Positions 1 through 12,415 of a DNA stretch of 64,000 bases are shown here, piece after piece; the stretch's first letter is position 1, and each line of letters begins with the position of its first letter. This DNA is from Mesorhabditis belari (taxonomy: Eukaryota > Nematoda > Chromadorea > Rhabditida > Rhabditidae): contig CAUEEP010000578.1 of NCBI GenBank assembly GCA_958450365.1, forward strand, positions 89,495-153,494, written 5' to 3'. The translations under genes and the position numbers were made by a program. The notes below the pieces were generated by a model. It did no database searches. It was not told the origin of the DNA and saw only the letters and a program-made list of their open reading frames with translations.

Positions 1-183
1 TTCTTTCTTTGGTTCTTTTTTTGCTTCTTTCTTTGCTTCTGTGACTCTTTCCTTCTTTCTTTCCTTCTTTCCTTCTTTCATCCTTTCCTCCTTTCTTTCC
101 TTCTTTCCTTCTTTCTGTCTTTCTTTCCTTCTTTCTTTCTTTCTTTCTTTCTCTCTTTCTCTCTTTCTTTTCTTCTTTCTTAA
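1..183. repeat. Pyrimidine tract (CTTT/CCTT)n
   Basis: Nearly pure T/C on the + strand, tetranucleotide-like with variants, continuing off the left edge. Confidence 0.9.
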
Positions 184-1756
184 ACTTTCTTGGTTTACAA
201 CAGATCTTCTAAGCTGATTCTTTAGAATTAAATCTTAAATCTGATAAAAATTCGATATCCTAACTATGTAATTACAAGTTTTAAGCCAAAAATGATCTTA
301 ATAAGCAACATTTTTGCTTAAAGCTCAAAATTTCCCCTTTAATAACCGTTTTCCAAAGTGCTTTACAAGAAAATGATCGAGACTGAAGTTCAGGAAAAGC
401 TTGAAGTGCCAAAAACCAATCGAATATCGGGATTCGAAAATTTGAAATCAAAATAACGATTCAATTTTTGCTCAAATTAAAATCCTAGAGAGAAAAATGC
501 ATTTAAAGTTACGAACATTCACCTACGCCAAAATCGCCCCCCTAGCTAATAAGGGTGCGTCACAAGCGATCGAACAAACGGCAGTGGTGGTCTAGAGGAT
601 AGTGTGCCGGATTACAAAACCGACTAGCTGCCTTTTCGGTGGGTTCGAGTCCCTTGACTCGCAAGAAAATTTTGAATCTTTTTAATTTCGATAGACAAGT
701 TTAGAATTTCACGAAAGAAAAGTGTTTTTTGAAAACCAATCAAAGTTCAAGAGAAAAGGTAATTGCTTTCCAAGGTTCAAAACTGACATTTGCATTTAAA
801 AACAGTAGATTTGATCATAGATTTGTGTATTTTGTGCTCCCTGGCACTAGAATTCTTTTTTAAAAGAAAACAGCTCTAAAGAAAAGTCTTTGGGTAAAGA
901 AGGAGATCTAAAAGAGTACTTTTTCAAAGTACAAAGTACTTTTTTATCTTTCTACCGTAATCTTGTCTTTATTTTATTAAATCTATCTATTTTTGTTTCT
1001 TTTGATGTTCTTTTTTATTCTTTTTTATTCTTTTTTCTCTTTCTCTTTCGTAATTCTGAATTTTCTTCATCTAATTGAGCAAAAGAGCTTCAAATTCTCA
1101 AATTCCCATAACCTTTCAAAGCTAAATGTTCAAGCAAACGAATAAGAATAGAAATTGCCTCTCGAAAGAGATCAAAGCTTTTCACTCTTCGGAAATAAGC
1201 TGTAATTTGATCTGCAATGAATAAGTAACCAAAAGCCACGTCATATCAATGTCAAAAGGGAAAAGTGAGGAATTTGGATGCATGGAATTGGTGATGAAGT
1301 GTAAAATGAGGACAGTTAAACAATTTTTTGCTTAACAGAGTGCTTTGTGTTCGAGGCTTCAGTCTTTCGAGGCTTCAGCTTTTCGTTTTCCATTTATTTA
1401 TCATAAACTCGTTTTTCTAAGGCAAAGACAATGCTAAAAGCTTTCGTTTTCTCAAAAAAATGACCAATTTAGACAAATTAGCGTAAGATTTACCTTAGAT
1501 TTTGTCTTTTTTTATGGAGATTTTGTTCTTATTTTGTTCTTATTCAATAAGTGATCGATTTTTGAATGAAATTTTGAATCGTATTGTTTCAAAAGTAAAG
1601 TAAAGTTCAAATCGTATTGTTTCAAAAGTAGAATCTTTAAAAATCATTAAATAGAAGAATTTAGAGTAAAATTTTGATTAAAAAATCGAAAGAAATCATT
1701 TAACTTGACTGTAACTTGATCATAACTTGAAAAATAAGTAAAATTTTAAGATTTCT
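184..1756. other. AT-rich sequence without recognisable gene
   Basis: No convincing exon on either strand; the only marked object is the tRNA-like sequence at 581-662. The short open frame at 890-1078 has low-complexity composition. Confidence 0.5.
581..662 (+). pseudogene. tRNA-like sequence, degenerate
   Basis: A-box-like GGTGGTCTAGAGGATAGTG and B-box-like GGGTTCGAGTCCC in correct order, but the 7-bp acceptor stem does not pair and the variable region is long. Likely a tRNA-derived repeat or pseudogene. Confidence 0.6.
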
Positions 1757-1813
1757 TTTGGATCTTTAGGATCTTTAGGATCTTTAGAATCTTTAGAATC
1801 TTTAGAATCTTTC
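1757..1813. repeat. 9-bp array GATCTTTAG
   Basis: Six or so units, the last three changed to AATCTTTAG, directly abutting the next repeat block. Confidence 0.85.
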
Positions 1814-2333
1814 CACCTATTCCAGAAAGCTACCGTAATCGAAACTGCCAGTTTCTATCCGAATAACTCAATTTCAATGCCGTTGAGCCTCGTGCATTCC
1901 AGCTTGAATTAACCAAATGAAAACTGGCTGATTTCTTTGTGGCGTTTACTAAAACGCACCTATTCCAGAAAACTACCGTAATCGAAACTGCCAGTTTCTA
2001 TCCGAATAACTCAATTTCAATGCCGTTGAGCCTCGTGCATTCCAGCTTGAATTAACCAAATGAAAACTGGATGATTTCTTTGTGGCGTTTACTAAAACGC
2101 ACCTATTCCAGAAAACTACCGTAATCGAAACTGCCAGTTTCTATCCGAACAACTCAATATTTTGCCATTAAGCCTTGTGCATTCCAGCTTGAATTAACCA
2201 AATGAAAACTGGCTGATTTCTTTGTGGCGTTTACTAAAACGCACCTATTCCAGAAAACTACCGTAATCGAAACTGCCAGTTTCTATCCGAACAACTCAAT
2301 TTCAATGCCGTTGAGCCTCGTGCATTCCAGATA
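1814..2333. repeat. 142-143 bp tandem repeat, about 3.6 copies
   Basis: Units begin CACCTATTCCAGAAA at 1814, 1957, 2100 and 2242, over 95% alike by eye. Contains AATTAACCAAATGAAAACTGG. Diverged copies in opposite orientation lie at 55860-56290. Confidence 0.9.
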
Positions 2334-3000
2334 TTTTTGCTGAAAACCTAGCTTCTTTCTTTCTTTATCAAATGGGTATTTGATCCGGATATTGCTTTTT
2401 TCTTTCCTTTTTTTTCCTTTTTCTTTTGAATAGCTAATATTCTTGAAATGGCTTTTTTCCAACATTTATAACCATATTATATGAGCTCAATTTTCTCAAT
2501 TCTTATCGAAATATCGGAAATAACATCATAAAGAACAACATAAAACTTCTAGAAGACTAATAAAACTTATTTATCTTATCAAAGAACAATAGAATTGCTG
2601 GGCTGCAATAGCTTAGCGAATTTTTGTCTTTACATTACTTTTATCGAACTTTTAACCTTATCTAACTAAATTTTCAATCATTTTTCATAAATTCTTTCGC
2701 TTTTCTTAACTTTTTTCATTGATTTTTCTTCTTTTTAACTTTATTTCTTTCAACTTTATTTATTTTTTACATTAAAGTTTCAATTATTAATTTTAAAATC
2801 CCTTTTGAACTTAAAACTTTCTTTAAACCTTTATTTTCTTTTATTTTAAATGAATTTCATTTCTAAAATACTAGATTGATAGAATTCTAGAATATTTTCA
2901 GCTTTAGAATTTACTTTTTATCTTTATCCTTGTTTTAATTGATCTAACCTTCGACAAATCAATTCTCAAAAGGTTTTAAACAATCCTGAACAAATCAAAC
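2334..3000. other. AT-rich unique sequence
   Basis: No gene or repeat seen apart from T-rich runs. Confidence 0.5.
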
Positions 3001-3002
3001 TA

Positions 3003-4752
3003 CAGTCAAACCTCGATTTAACGATTCTTAAGGAATGGGGGATCCTCAAGGAATCGAGGTTCTCCAGGAATCCCGGTTCTCAAGGAATCCAGGTTCTCCA
3101 GGAATCGGGGATCCCCAAGGAATCCAGCTTCTCCAGGAATCGGGAATCCTCAAGTAATCAGGAATCCTCAAGGAATCGGGGATCCTCAAGGAATCCAGGT
3201 TCTCAAGGAATCCAGGATCTCCAGGAATCGGGGATCTCCAGGAATCGGGAATCCTCAAGGAATCAGGAATCCTCAAGGAATCGGGGATCCTCAAGGAATC
3301 CAGGTTCTCAAGGAATCCAGGATCTCCAGGAATCGGGGATCCTCAAGGAATCCAGGTTCTCAAGGAATCCAGGATCTCCAGGAATCGGGGATCTCCAGGA
3401 ATCGGGAATCCTCAAGGAATCAGGAATCCTCAAGGAATCGGGGATCCTCAAGGAATCCAGGTTCTCCAGGAATCCAGGTTCTCAAGGAATCCAGGTTCTC
3501 CAGGAATCCGGGTTCTCAACGAATCCAGGATCTCCAGGAATCGGGGATCCTCAAGGAATCCAGGTTCTCCAGGAATCCGGGTTCTCAACGAATCCAGGAT
3601 CTCCAGGAATCGGGGATCCTCAAGGAATCCAGGTTCTCAAGGAATCCAGGATCTCCAGGAATCGGGGATCCTCAAGGAATCCAGGTTCTCCAGGAATCCA
3701 GGTTCTCAAGGAATCCAGGTTCTCCAGGAATCCGGGTTCTCAACGAATCCAGGATCTCCAGGAATCGGGGATCCTCAAGGAATCCAGGTTCTCAAGGAAT
3801 CCAGGATCTCCAGGAATCGGGGATCCTCAAGGAATCCAGGTTCTCCAGGAATCCAGGTTCTCAAGGAATCCAGGTTCTCCAGGAATCCGGGTTCTCAACG
3901 AATCCAGGATCTCCAGGAATCGGGGATCCTCAAGGAATCCAGGTTCTCAAGGAATCCAGGATCTCCAGGAATCGGGGATCCTCAAGGAATCCAGGTTCTC
4001 CAGGAATCCAGGTTCTCAAGGAATCCAGGTTCTCCAGGAATCCGGGTTCTCAACGAATCCAGGATCTCCAGGAATCGGGGATCCTCAAGGAATCCAGGTT
4101 CTCCAGGAATCCGGGTTCTCAACGAATCCAGGATCTCCAGGAATCGGGGATCCTCAAGGAATCCAGGTTCTCCAGGAATCCGGGTTCTCAACGAATCCAG
4201 GATCTCCAGGAATCGGGGATCCTCAAGGAATCCAGGTTCTCCAGGAATCCGGGTTCTCAACGAATCCAGGATCTCCAGGAATCGGGGATCCTCAAGGAAT
4301 CCAGGTTCTCCAGGAATCCGGGTTCTCAACGAATCCAGGATCTCCAGGAATCGGGGATCCTCAAGGAATCCAGGTTCTCCAGGAATCCGGGTTCTCAACG
4401 AATCCAGGATCTCCAGGAATCGGGGATCCTCAAGGAATCCAGGTTCTCAAGGAATCCAGGATCTCCAGGAATCGGGGATCCTCAAGGAATCCAGGTTCTC
4501 AAGGAATCCAGGATCTCCAGGAATCGGGGATCCTCAAGGAATCCAGGTTCTCCAGGAATCCGGGTTCTCAAGGAATCGAGATTCTCCATCGTTAAATCGT
4601 ACGTTTTTATAAGATTTCTTTCAAGAGCTTTATGAGCTTTCAGGGGACTAAAAATTGAGATCGTTAAATCAAGAGTCGATAATTGTTAATCGCCAATCGT
4701 TAATCGCTAATCGTAAATCGCCAATCGTTAATCGTTAATCGAGGTTTAACTG
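3003..4752. mobile_element. pogo/Tigger-like non-autonomous transposon (MITE) filled by a minisatellite
   Basis: Left end CAGTCAAACCTCGATTTAAC and right end GTTAATCGAGGTTTAACTG form terminal inverted repeats, flanked on both sides by TA, the target duplication of the Tc1/mariner superfamily. The ends resemble pogo/Tigger elements. No transposase remains; the interior is almost entirely the array at 3034-4590. The TAATCG run before the right end is also repeated. Confidence 0.8.
3034..4590. repeat. GGAATCC-type minisatellite with 69-bp higher-order unit
   Basis: Basic units of 16-18 bp (GGAATCCAGGTTCTC, GGAATCGGGGATCCT variants). From about 4080 to 4430 they form a regular 69-bp four-unit higher-order repeat. 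The long open frames here are repeat artefacts. Confidence 0.92.
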
Positions 4753-5160
4753 TATCAAGTTCAATTCTGAATTGAAAACTTTGCATTTGTTTGGTTAAAG
4801 ACTGGCTTTTTTACGATTAGTTTTAAAAAGACAATAGTTTTCTCTAGAAAACACGTTTCTTTCGTTTCTTTCGTTTCTTTTTCGTTTCTCTTTCGCAAAA
4901 AAGCGAAATTCCTTGGATGAATTGGCTCAATTAGTCTCAGGCTATTGCTTTCAATTCAGGAAATAAAGGGGATAAGGGAAATGGAAAGGAAAACACACGT
5001 CGTCTATTTATGACAGCTTTGTATAAGAGGGATATTTTTAGAATTCAAAATAGGATTTGAGGATTTCTTGCTTGAAAAAAGATTCAATAGACGTGAAATT
5101 TGAAAAACGAAGAAATTTTGAGTGTTTTTGAAGAAATGATGACTCTTTTGAGCTCTTTGT

Positions 5161-5409
5161 TTTTTTTCTTTCTTTCTTTGCTTCTTTCCTTCTTTCTTTG
5201 CTTCTTTGCTTCTTTCTTTGCTTCTTTCCTTCTTTCTTTGCTTCTTTCCTTCTTTCTTTGCTTCTTTCCTTCTTTCTTTGCTTCTTTCCTTCTTTCTTTG
5301 CTTCTTTGCTTCTTTCTTTGCTTCTTTGCTTCTTTCTTTGCTTCTTTGCTTCTTTCCTTCTTTCTTTCCTTCGTTCTTTCCTTTCCCTTCTTTCCTTTCT
5401 TTCCTTTCT
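5161..5409. repeat. CTTCTTTCTTTG pyrimidine minisatellite
   Basis: 12- and 24-bp periodic CTTCTTTCTTTG/CTTCTTTCCTT units. It precedes a second copy of the pogo-like right end, so it may be the interior of another MITE. Confidence 0.88.
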
Positions 5410-5502
5410 TGTTAAATCAAACGGGTTTATAAGTTAAATAGCTTCAAGAGAGAAAAAAACTGACATCGTTAAATCGAGAGTCGTTAAATTTAGGTTTGAC
5501 TG
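5410..5502. mobile_element. Right end of a second pogo/Tigger-like MITE
   Basis: GTTAAATC...TTTATAAG and the terminal TTTAGGTTTGACTG followed by TA match the right end of the element at 3.0-4.75 kb. The left end was not found. Confidence 0.6.
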
Positions 5503-5606
5503 TAACTTTTCCTAATGTCGATAAGCAATTTCAAAAATAGATTTGTTTAAATCAATTTTTGCTTGGCTCCAAATTTTCGCAAAGCAAAGCCAAATTTTAA
5601 ATCTGT

Positions 5607-5866
5607 GGTTTGACTGTAGTTTGACCGTGGCTTGACTGTGGTTTGACTGTGGTTTGACTGGGGTTTGACTGTAGTTTGACCGTGGTTTGACTGTGGTTTG
5701 ACTGGGGTTTGACTTTGGTTTGACTTTGGTTTGACTGTGGTTTGACTGTGGTTTGACTGGGGTTTGACTTTGGTTTGACTTTGGTTTGACTGTGGTTTGA
5801 CTGGGGTTTGACTGGGGTCTGACTTTGGTTTGACTTTGGTTTGACTGTGGTTTGACTGTGGTTTGA
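5607..5866. repeat. 11-bp array GGTTTGACTGT
   Basis: About 24 units with variants. The unit is the terminal sequence of the pogo-like TIR ending at 5502. Confidence 0.9.
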
Positions 5867-5925
5867 CTGATCTTTAAAGCTCTTTAATGCTCTTTAAAGC
5901 TCTTTAAAGCTCTTTGAAAAGATTT
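5867..5925. repeat. Short array AGCTCTTTAA
   Basis: About five imperfect 11-bp units following the GGTTTGACTGT array. Confidence 0.7.
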
Positions 5926-6426
5926 CTTTAACATAAGTGACATTTCCTTTGACATTTCACTTGTTATTTTATCATTCAAGCATCCATTCTTGTAACACAA
6001 ATCATAATCCAAAACAAAACAATCCCAAATCGAATTCTCAACATTTCATTGTACTTTTAAACTCAAACACGTCCTCTAAAACTAAGCATTTTTTTTTCTA
6101 TTTTCAGCTCTTTTTGCACTTTTGATCATTTGAGGTCCAATTTCCCGGAGTTTCCCCAAAAAAAGAGATAATTGTCGGGTAAAGTCTCAAATTCTTTTCC
6201 CAATTTTCCCTATTTTCTGGATCTTTTTACTCACTTTCTTTCATTTTATCCGAGTTTTCTTTTTTCGATTCTTTAAGAAAAAACTACTCTTCTCAACTCA
6301 CGCCTCCGTAAATCTTCAAAAATTGCTTTGTGTTTTGATTTAGATTACGGTAGTTTTATAGCTTTATCCTGGATCTGAGATACAAGTTAGCGAGTTAGAT
6401 AGCATGCCCAAAATGGGATTTACTTT

Positions 6427-6655
6427 GTGCTTGGCTGGCTGGCTTGGTCTGGCTTGGTCTGGCTTGACCTGGTCTGGCTTGGCTTGGCTGGCTTGGTCTA
6501 GCTTGGTCTAGCTTGTTCTGGCTTGGTCTGGCTTGGTCTGGCTTGGTCTGGCTTGGTCTGGCTTGGTCTGGCTTGGTCTGGCTTGGTCTGGCTTGACCTG
6601 GCCTGGCTTTTCCTGGCTTTTCCTGGCTTTTCCTGGTTTTTCCTGGCCTTGCCAA
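6427..6655. repeat. 10-bp array GGCTTGGTCT
   Basis: About 20 units with GACCT and TTTTCCT variants at the right side. Open on several frames, no gene. Confidence 0.9.
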
Positions 6656-6801
6656 GGCCTTAAACGCGACTGACATTGACCTGATCCAACCTAACTTGAT
6701 CTGGCCGACTCTAATCTTACAGTTTACAGTCTAATCTTACAGCCGAGTATTTCCTTCTCTTTCTTCCCTTCTCTTCCCCCCTTGTATTTCCTCTTTCTTT
6801 T

Positions 6802-6867
6802 CTGGCAATAGCTCAGCGATTAGAGCAATTGCTAAAGCAAATCGAGGGTTCAATCCCCTCTTCTGAA
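6802..6867 (+). pseudogene. tRNA-like sequence
   Basis: A perfect D-stem (GCTC/GAGC) and T-stem (GAGGG/CCCTC) around TTCAATC, but the anticodon stem closes a four-base loop and the acceptor stem pairs at only about four of seven positions. Confidence 0.65.
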
Positions 6868-7363
6868 ATCTCTCTTTTCGATTTCAAACTTCATGACTGA
6901 ACCTGACGGTACTTAGACTAGCCCTGACCCTAATTTGTTTGTATTTACTTGTGTATTTACGTATTTATTTACTTATTTCCTTATGTATGGACTATTTAGA
7001 AATTTGCGACTTTTTTGAAGCATCCCTGATCTTAAAAGTTTACTCATTTTTGTATTACGTGTGTCACGGAAATTTTCATATCCTCCGAAATCCATTTTTT
7101 CTTTAGAAACACTTTTCTTCTTGAAAAATTCTTTCAAAAAGTCTCTCGAAATAATTTTAATTCCTGAATAGTTTGTGAAATGTGAAAATATCGTCACTGC
7201 AAGAATTCTCCAAGGAAATGAGATCAAATGTCTTTAAATTTTGTGCTCTGTGCTAAGATTTTTGAACTTTACTGTATAGCTAGACTTATCTTTTGTGCTT
7301 AGAGTCTATAAGCACACTCATTTCTCCTTTTTCCTTTTGCTACGAGAAAAATGAAGAATTCAG

Positions 7364-7960
7364 TGTGCTAGAAGGGTCACGTTTCTAGTGAGCACAAAGT
7401 ATGCCTGAAGCTTCTCCATTATATAGTGTGCGTTCCAGAATGCAAACTTTGTTAGATAAGTATAGTAAAAGAAATCATAGTATCGGCGTTTTCTTAGAAA
7501 CTCCTTCGTACACTAGAAAGGGTGAATTTGTATTAGCACAAAGTACGCCTGAAACTTCTCCATTATATAGTGTGCGTTCCAGAATGCAAACTTTGTTAGA
7601 TGAGTATAGTAAAAGTAGCCATTCTAGCAGCACTTTCTTAGAGAACTCCTTCGTGCACTAGAAAGGGTGAGTTTCCATTGTGGACAAAGTATGCCTGAAA
7701 CTTCTCCATTATATAGTGTGCGTTCCAGAATGCAAACTTTGTTAGATAAGTATAGTAAAAGAAATCATAGTATCGGCGTTTTCTTAGAGAACTCCTTCGT
7801 ACACTAGAAAGGGTGAATTTGTATTAGCACAAAGTATGCCTGAAACTTCTCCATTATATAGTGTGCGTTCCAGAATACAAACTCTGCTAGATAGGTATAG
7901 TAAAAGTAGCCATTCTAGCAGCGCTTTCTTAGAGAACTTGCACTAGAAATGGTGTGCTTA
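7364..7960. repeat. 144-146 bp satellite, block 1
   Basis: Four units; the core ATAGTGTGCGTTCCAGAATG recurs at 7421, 7565, 7711 and 7855. Each unit also holds the dispersed CTAGAAAGGGTG and CACAAAGT motifs. Confidence 0.92.
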
Positions 7961-8433
7961 CAAATTTTAAGCACAAAATACGCTCGAAACTATTCATTGG
8001 ATAGTCATTCAAACTTTGGCCTTATTAACTAATCCAGAAAAACGTGTTTTTGTTTTTTCTGAAGGCTTTCGATCTTTGTGCAGTTCAGAAAAATGTAAAT
8101 TTCTTCTAATTCGGTGAGCCAAATTTAGCGCAATTTGACGCTTTCCGCATAAAAAACTCGAAGAATTGTAAATTCAAATAAATTTAGAATGTCTTGGATA
8201 GGTGTCACTTACATCTTGTCTTGCAAAAAATTAATTTCGGCGTTTTTTTTTTTGCCTTTTCGAATAGGTCATCGGCTTGATCATTCAGTTGTAAACATTT
8301 CTTATGAATCAAAAAACAACTATACTAAAAAGCTAAGGGAACAAGAAAATAATCAAAATTTCTAAAGCATCAAATATCTATGAGAAAATATCTATGAGAA
8401 ATTTTGGAAGAAAGTTAAAATCTGATGGAACTA

Positions 8434-8605
8434 CAGGACTGGACAATGAAATAAAAACGATCGTCACTTTCGCGCATCTGTAACTCCATTGTCTTTGAGT
8501 TATACATTTTCTGAAAGCTCTTTTCAAGGCCTACACAATGGTAATATTAATATTTAGAAATACGGTAAAGACAAGGGGGTTATAGACGCGCGAAAGTGAC
8601 GATGA
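8434..8605. mobile_element. Tc1-like MITE, right end lost
   Basis: Begins TA-CAGGACTGGACAATGAAAT and shares over 150 bp with the complete copy at 8894-9124. It stops after GCGCGAAAGTGACGATGA, without the right terminus. Confidence 0.7.
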
Positions 8606-8893
8606 CGGTAATGACCGCAATCAGCAATCACCAAAACAAGAAAGCGCCAGTTTTGGGTCTATTGTAAGACAAGGAGCGTCCAAGCAAGTCCGTGAAACAT
8701 TGCCAAGAAACTGTAGCTACTAGACTTGGCTTCTTTGGCTCAAAACGGTAGGATTTAGCAAGCGCAACTCCGAACGAAAACTTGATGACTTATCGTTTGC
8801 GCTATCGTGTTGCCCGTGTCTGACTTGCGCAAGTCACATAGTACTTACTAGGAAACTGTAAGCTTTAGCAAGCCCAACTCCGAACCAAAGCTA

Positions 8894-9124
8894 CACTACT
8901 GGACAATGAAATATGATATTTGAAAAACGATCGTCACTTTCGCGCATCTGTAACTCCATTGTCTTTGAGTTTAAACTATTAGTGTTATACATTTTCTGAA
9001 AGCTCTTTTCAAGGGCTACACAATGGTAATATTAATATTTAGAAATACGGTCAAGACAAGGGAGTTATAGATGCGCGAAAGTGACGATCTTTTTTCAATT
9101 ATGATATTTCATTGTCCAGTCGTG
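8894..9124. mobile_element. Tc1/mariner-type MITE, 231 bp, complete
   Basis: TA on both sides, TIRs CACTACTGGACAATGAAAT and ATTTCATTGTCCAGTCGTG, with inner inverted repeats around CGATCGTCACTTTCGCGC. No coding capacity. Confidence 0.82.
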
Positions 9125-9269
9125 TACCTTCTCAAAAACTATCATTTAAATAATTTTGATTTTTAAAATGACTCTATCTCTCAAAAACAATTCCTCTAGT
9201 TAGTGAATTTTGACGTAAAAAATGAAATTTTTCGAAAAAAACTCTTTTCAGTCATTTGTTTTGATTCAA

Positions 9270-10080
9270 TTCAGTGTGCTAGAAGGGTCACGTTTCTAAT
9301 GAGCACAAAGCACCCTGAAAACTTATGCATTATATAGTGTGCGTTCCAGAATGCAAACTTTGTTGGATAAATATAGTATAAGTAGTCATAGTAGTGATGC
9401 TTTCTTATAGTAGTCCTTAGTGCACTAGAAAGGGTGAGTTTGCATTGTGGACAAAGTACCCTCAAAATTTATCCATTAGATAGTGTGCGTTCCAGAATAC
9501 AAACTTTGTTAGATAAGTATAGTAAAAGAAATCATAGTAGCGGCGCCTTCTTAGAGAGCTCCTTCGTGTACTAGAAAGGGTGAGTTTCCATTGAGCACAA
9601 AGTGTCCTCAAAACTTATCCATTAGATAGTGTGAGTTCCAGAATGCAAACTTTGTTAGATAAGTATAGTAAAAGTAGTCATAGTAGTGATGCTTTCTTAT
9701 AGTACTCCTTCGTGCACTAGAAAGGGTGAGTTTGCATTGTGGACAAAGTACCCTCAAAATTTATCCATTAGATAGTGTGTGTTCCAGAATACAAACTTTG
9801 TTAGATAAGTATAGTAAAAGTAGTCATAGTAGTGATACTTTCTTATAGTACTCCTTCGTGCACTAGAAAGGGTTAGTTTCCATTGTGCACAAAGTACCCT
9901 CAAAATTTATCCATTAGATAGTGTGTGTTCCAGAATACAAACTTTGTTAGATAAGTATAGTAAAAGAAATCATAGTAGCGGCGCTTTCTTAGAGAGCTTC
10001 TTCGTTCACTAGAAAGGGTTAGTTTCCATTGTGCACAAAGTACCCTTAAAAGTTATCTATTAGATAGTGTGCGTTCCAGT
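9270..10080. repeat. 146-bp satellite, block 2
   Basis: The core recurs at 9332, 9478, 9624, 9770, 9916 and 10062, each step exactly 146 bp. Same family as block 1. Ends directly at a tRNA-like sequence. Confidence 0.94.
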
Positions 10081-10084
10081 ATCT

Positions 10085-10153
10085 GCCCCGGTGGCCGAGT
10101 GGATAGTGGGAGGGTCTCTCGCTAGCAACACGCTGGTTCGGTTCCGCTCTTCG
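10085..10153 (+). pseudogene. tRNA-like sequence abutting the satellite
   Basis: A box GGTGGCCGAGTGGATAG and B-box-like GGTTCGGTTCC. Acceptor and T-stems pair poorly. A T run follows. Confidence 0.6.
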
Positions 10154-10659
10154 TTTTTTTCTTCTTTTGTATCTAGTTTCTAGGTTTCTGCAATAGAATT
10201 TTCAATGTGAAAACCTTTTTTCTAATCACTTTTCCCTTGAAAATTCAATTTCAGCACATAATCTTTAAAGATAATTACTGAAAATTCAAAAAACATTCCT
10301 CTAATTAGTGAATTTTGACGTAAAAAAGGAAATTTTCGAAAAAAAAACTCATTTCAGTCATTTGTTTTGATGAAAATTTCATTAAAAAGCTTGTAATTGT
10401 AGGGAATTTTCACGAATTTTCACTAATTTTCACGAATTTTCACGAAAAATTTGATAAATCAACGGGGAAATGGCGAATTTCCGGAAGAGAAATGAGATTT
10501 TTTGATCGAATTGTGATATTTTTCTTGAGATACTTGAGAAACACGCGATGCTTCGTGTTCTTTTTTTGAAAAAAGTTCTCATAATTTTCAGGGATTTTTG
10601 CTTAAAATCCCAGGATTTCTTGAGGCTTTTTGCCGTAAGTTTTCATTGAAAACAAAACA

Positions 10660-12415
10660 CAACTTTTGAAATGTTTTTAAATGGATTTTGATTTGAGTTT
10701 GATTTTAAAATGAGCTTTGAATGGATCTTGATTTGATTTGGAATTGATTTGGATTTGAATTTGATTTGGATTTGATTTTATAATGGGTTTTGAATGGATT
10801 TTGAATGGATTTTGAATGGATTTTGATTTGAATTTGGTTTTAAAATGGGCTTTAAATGAATCTTGCTTTGGAATTTGTTTTGGATTTGTTTAGAATTGAT
10901 TTGGAATTGAATTTGATTTTATAATGGGTTTTGCATGGATCTTGATTTGAGTTTATTTTGAATTTCATTTTATAATGGGTTTTGAATGGATTTTGATTTG
11001 AATTGGATTTTAAAATGGGCTTTAAATGGATCTTGCTTTGGATCTTGATTCGGATTTGATTTGAATTTGATTTTATAATGGGTTTTGAATGGATTTTGAA
11101 TGGGTTTTGAATGGATTTTGGTTTTAATTTGGTTTTAAAATGGGGTTTAAATGGATCCTGCTTTGGAATTTGTTTTGAATTTGTTTTGAATTTGTTTTGG
11201 AATTGATTTGGAATTGAATTTGATTTTATAATGGGTTTTGAATGGATTTTGAATGGATTTTGAATGGATTTTGAACGGATTTTGATTTGAATTTGGTTTT
11301 AAAATGGGGTTTAAATGGATCTTGCTTTGGAATTTGTTTTGGATTTGATTTGAATTTGATTTTATAATGGGTTTTGAATGGATTTTGATTTGAATTGGGT
11401 TTTAAAATGGGCTTTAAATGAATCTTGCTTTGGAATTTGTTTTGGATTTGTTTTGGAATTGATTTGGATTTGAATTTGATTTGAATTGGGTTTTAAAATG
11501 GGCTTTAAATGGATCTTGATTTGAATTTGATTTCAAAATGGGTTTTGAATCGATTTTGAATCGATTTTGAATGGATTTTGATTTGAATTTGATTTGAATT
11601 TGATTCTAAAATTGCTTTTAAATGAATTTTGTTTTGAGTTTGATTTGAATTTGATTTTATAATGGGTTTATAATGGGTTTTAAATGGGTTTTAAATGGCT
11701 TTTAAAAGATTTCTGAAGGTTTTTGCTCTAGTTTTCATTTCTCTTTCAAAATTGGCAATTTTTATTGTTTTTTTCTCGACTTTCATTCCTAAGAAGCCCA
11801 TCAATTTTCTCAAAAATGCCAATTTTTTGTTTTTTTTTTGAAAATTGCAACAAAACACAACTTTTGAGATGTTTTTAAATGGATTTTGATTTGAGTTTCA
11901 TTCTAAAATTGCTTTTAAATGGTTTTGAAATTGCTTTTGAATGGCGTTTAGATAATTTTAAAAGCTAAATTCTAATCTAGGATGTTTTTAAATGGATTTT
12001 GATTTGAATTTGATTCTAAAATTGGTTTTAAATGGGGTTTAAATGGGGTTTAAATGGGGTTTAAATGGGGTTTAAATGGCGTTTTAAATGGCGTTTTAAA
12101 TGGCGTTTTAAATGGCGTTTTAAATGGCGTTTTAAATGGCGTTTTAAATGGCGTTTAGATCTTTTTAAAGGCTAAATTCTAATCTAGGATGTTTTTAAAA
12201 GGATTTTGATTCTAAAATGGCTTTTAAATGGGTTTTAAATTGCTTTTAAATGGCTTTTAAATGGGTTTTAGAGCATTTAGAAGCTAAATTCTAATCTAGG
12301 ATGTTTTAAAATCGATTTTGATTTAAATTTGATTCTAAAATTGCTTTTAAATGGGTTTTTGAATGGCTTTTGAATGGATTTTAAATGGATTTTAAATCAT
12401 TTTAAGAACTAAATT
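10660..12415. repeat. Degenerate TTTTGAATGGATTTTGATTTG repeats
   Basis: Two blocks (10660-11715 and 11870-12415) of imperfect GATTTTGAATGG, GATTTGAATTTG and TTTTAAATGG units; 12020-12150 is a clean run of TTTAAATGGCG/TTTAAATGGGG. Confidence 0.88.

Noticed and set aside
6973..7227. Minus-strand 84-codon frame
   Set aside because: No family resemblance or splice sites; composition like the AT-rich surroundings.
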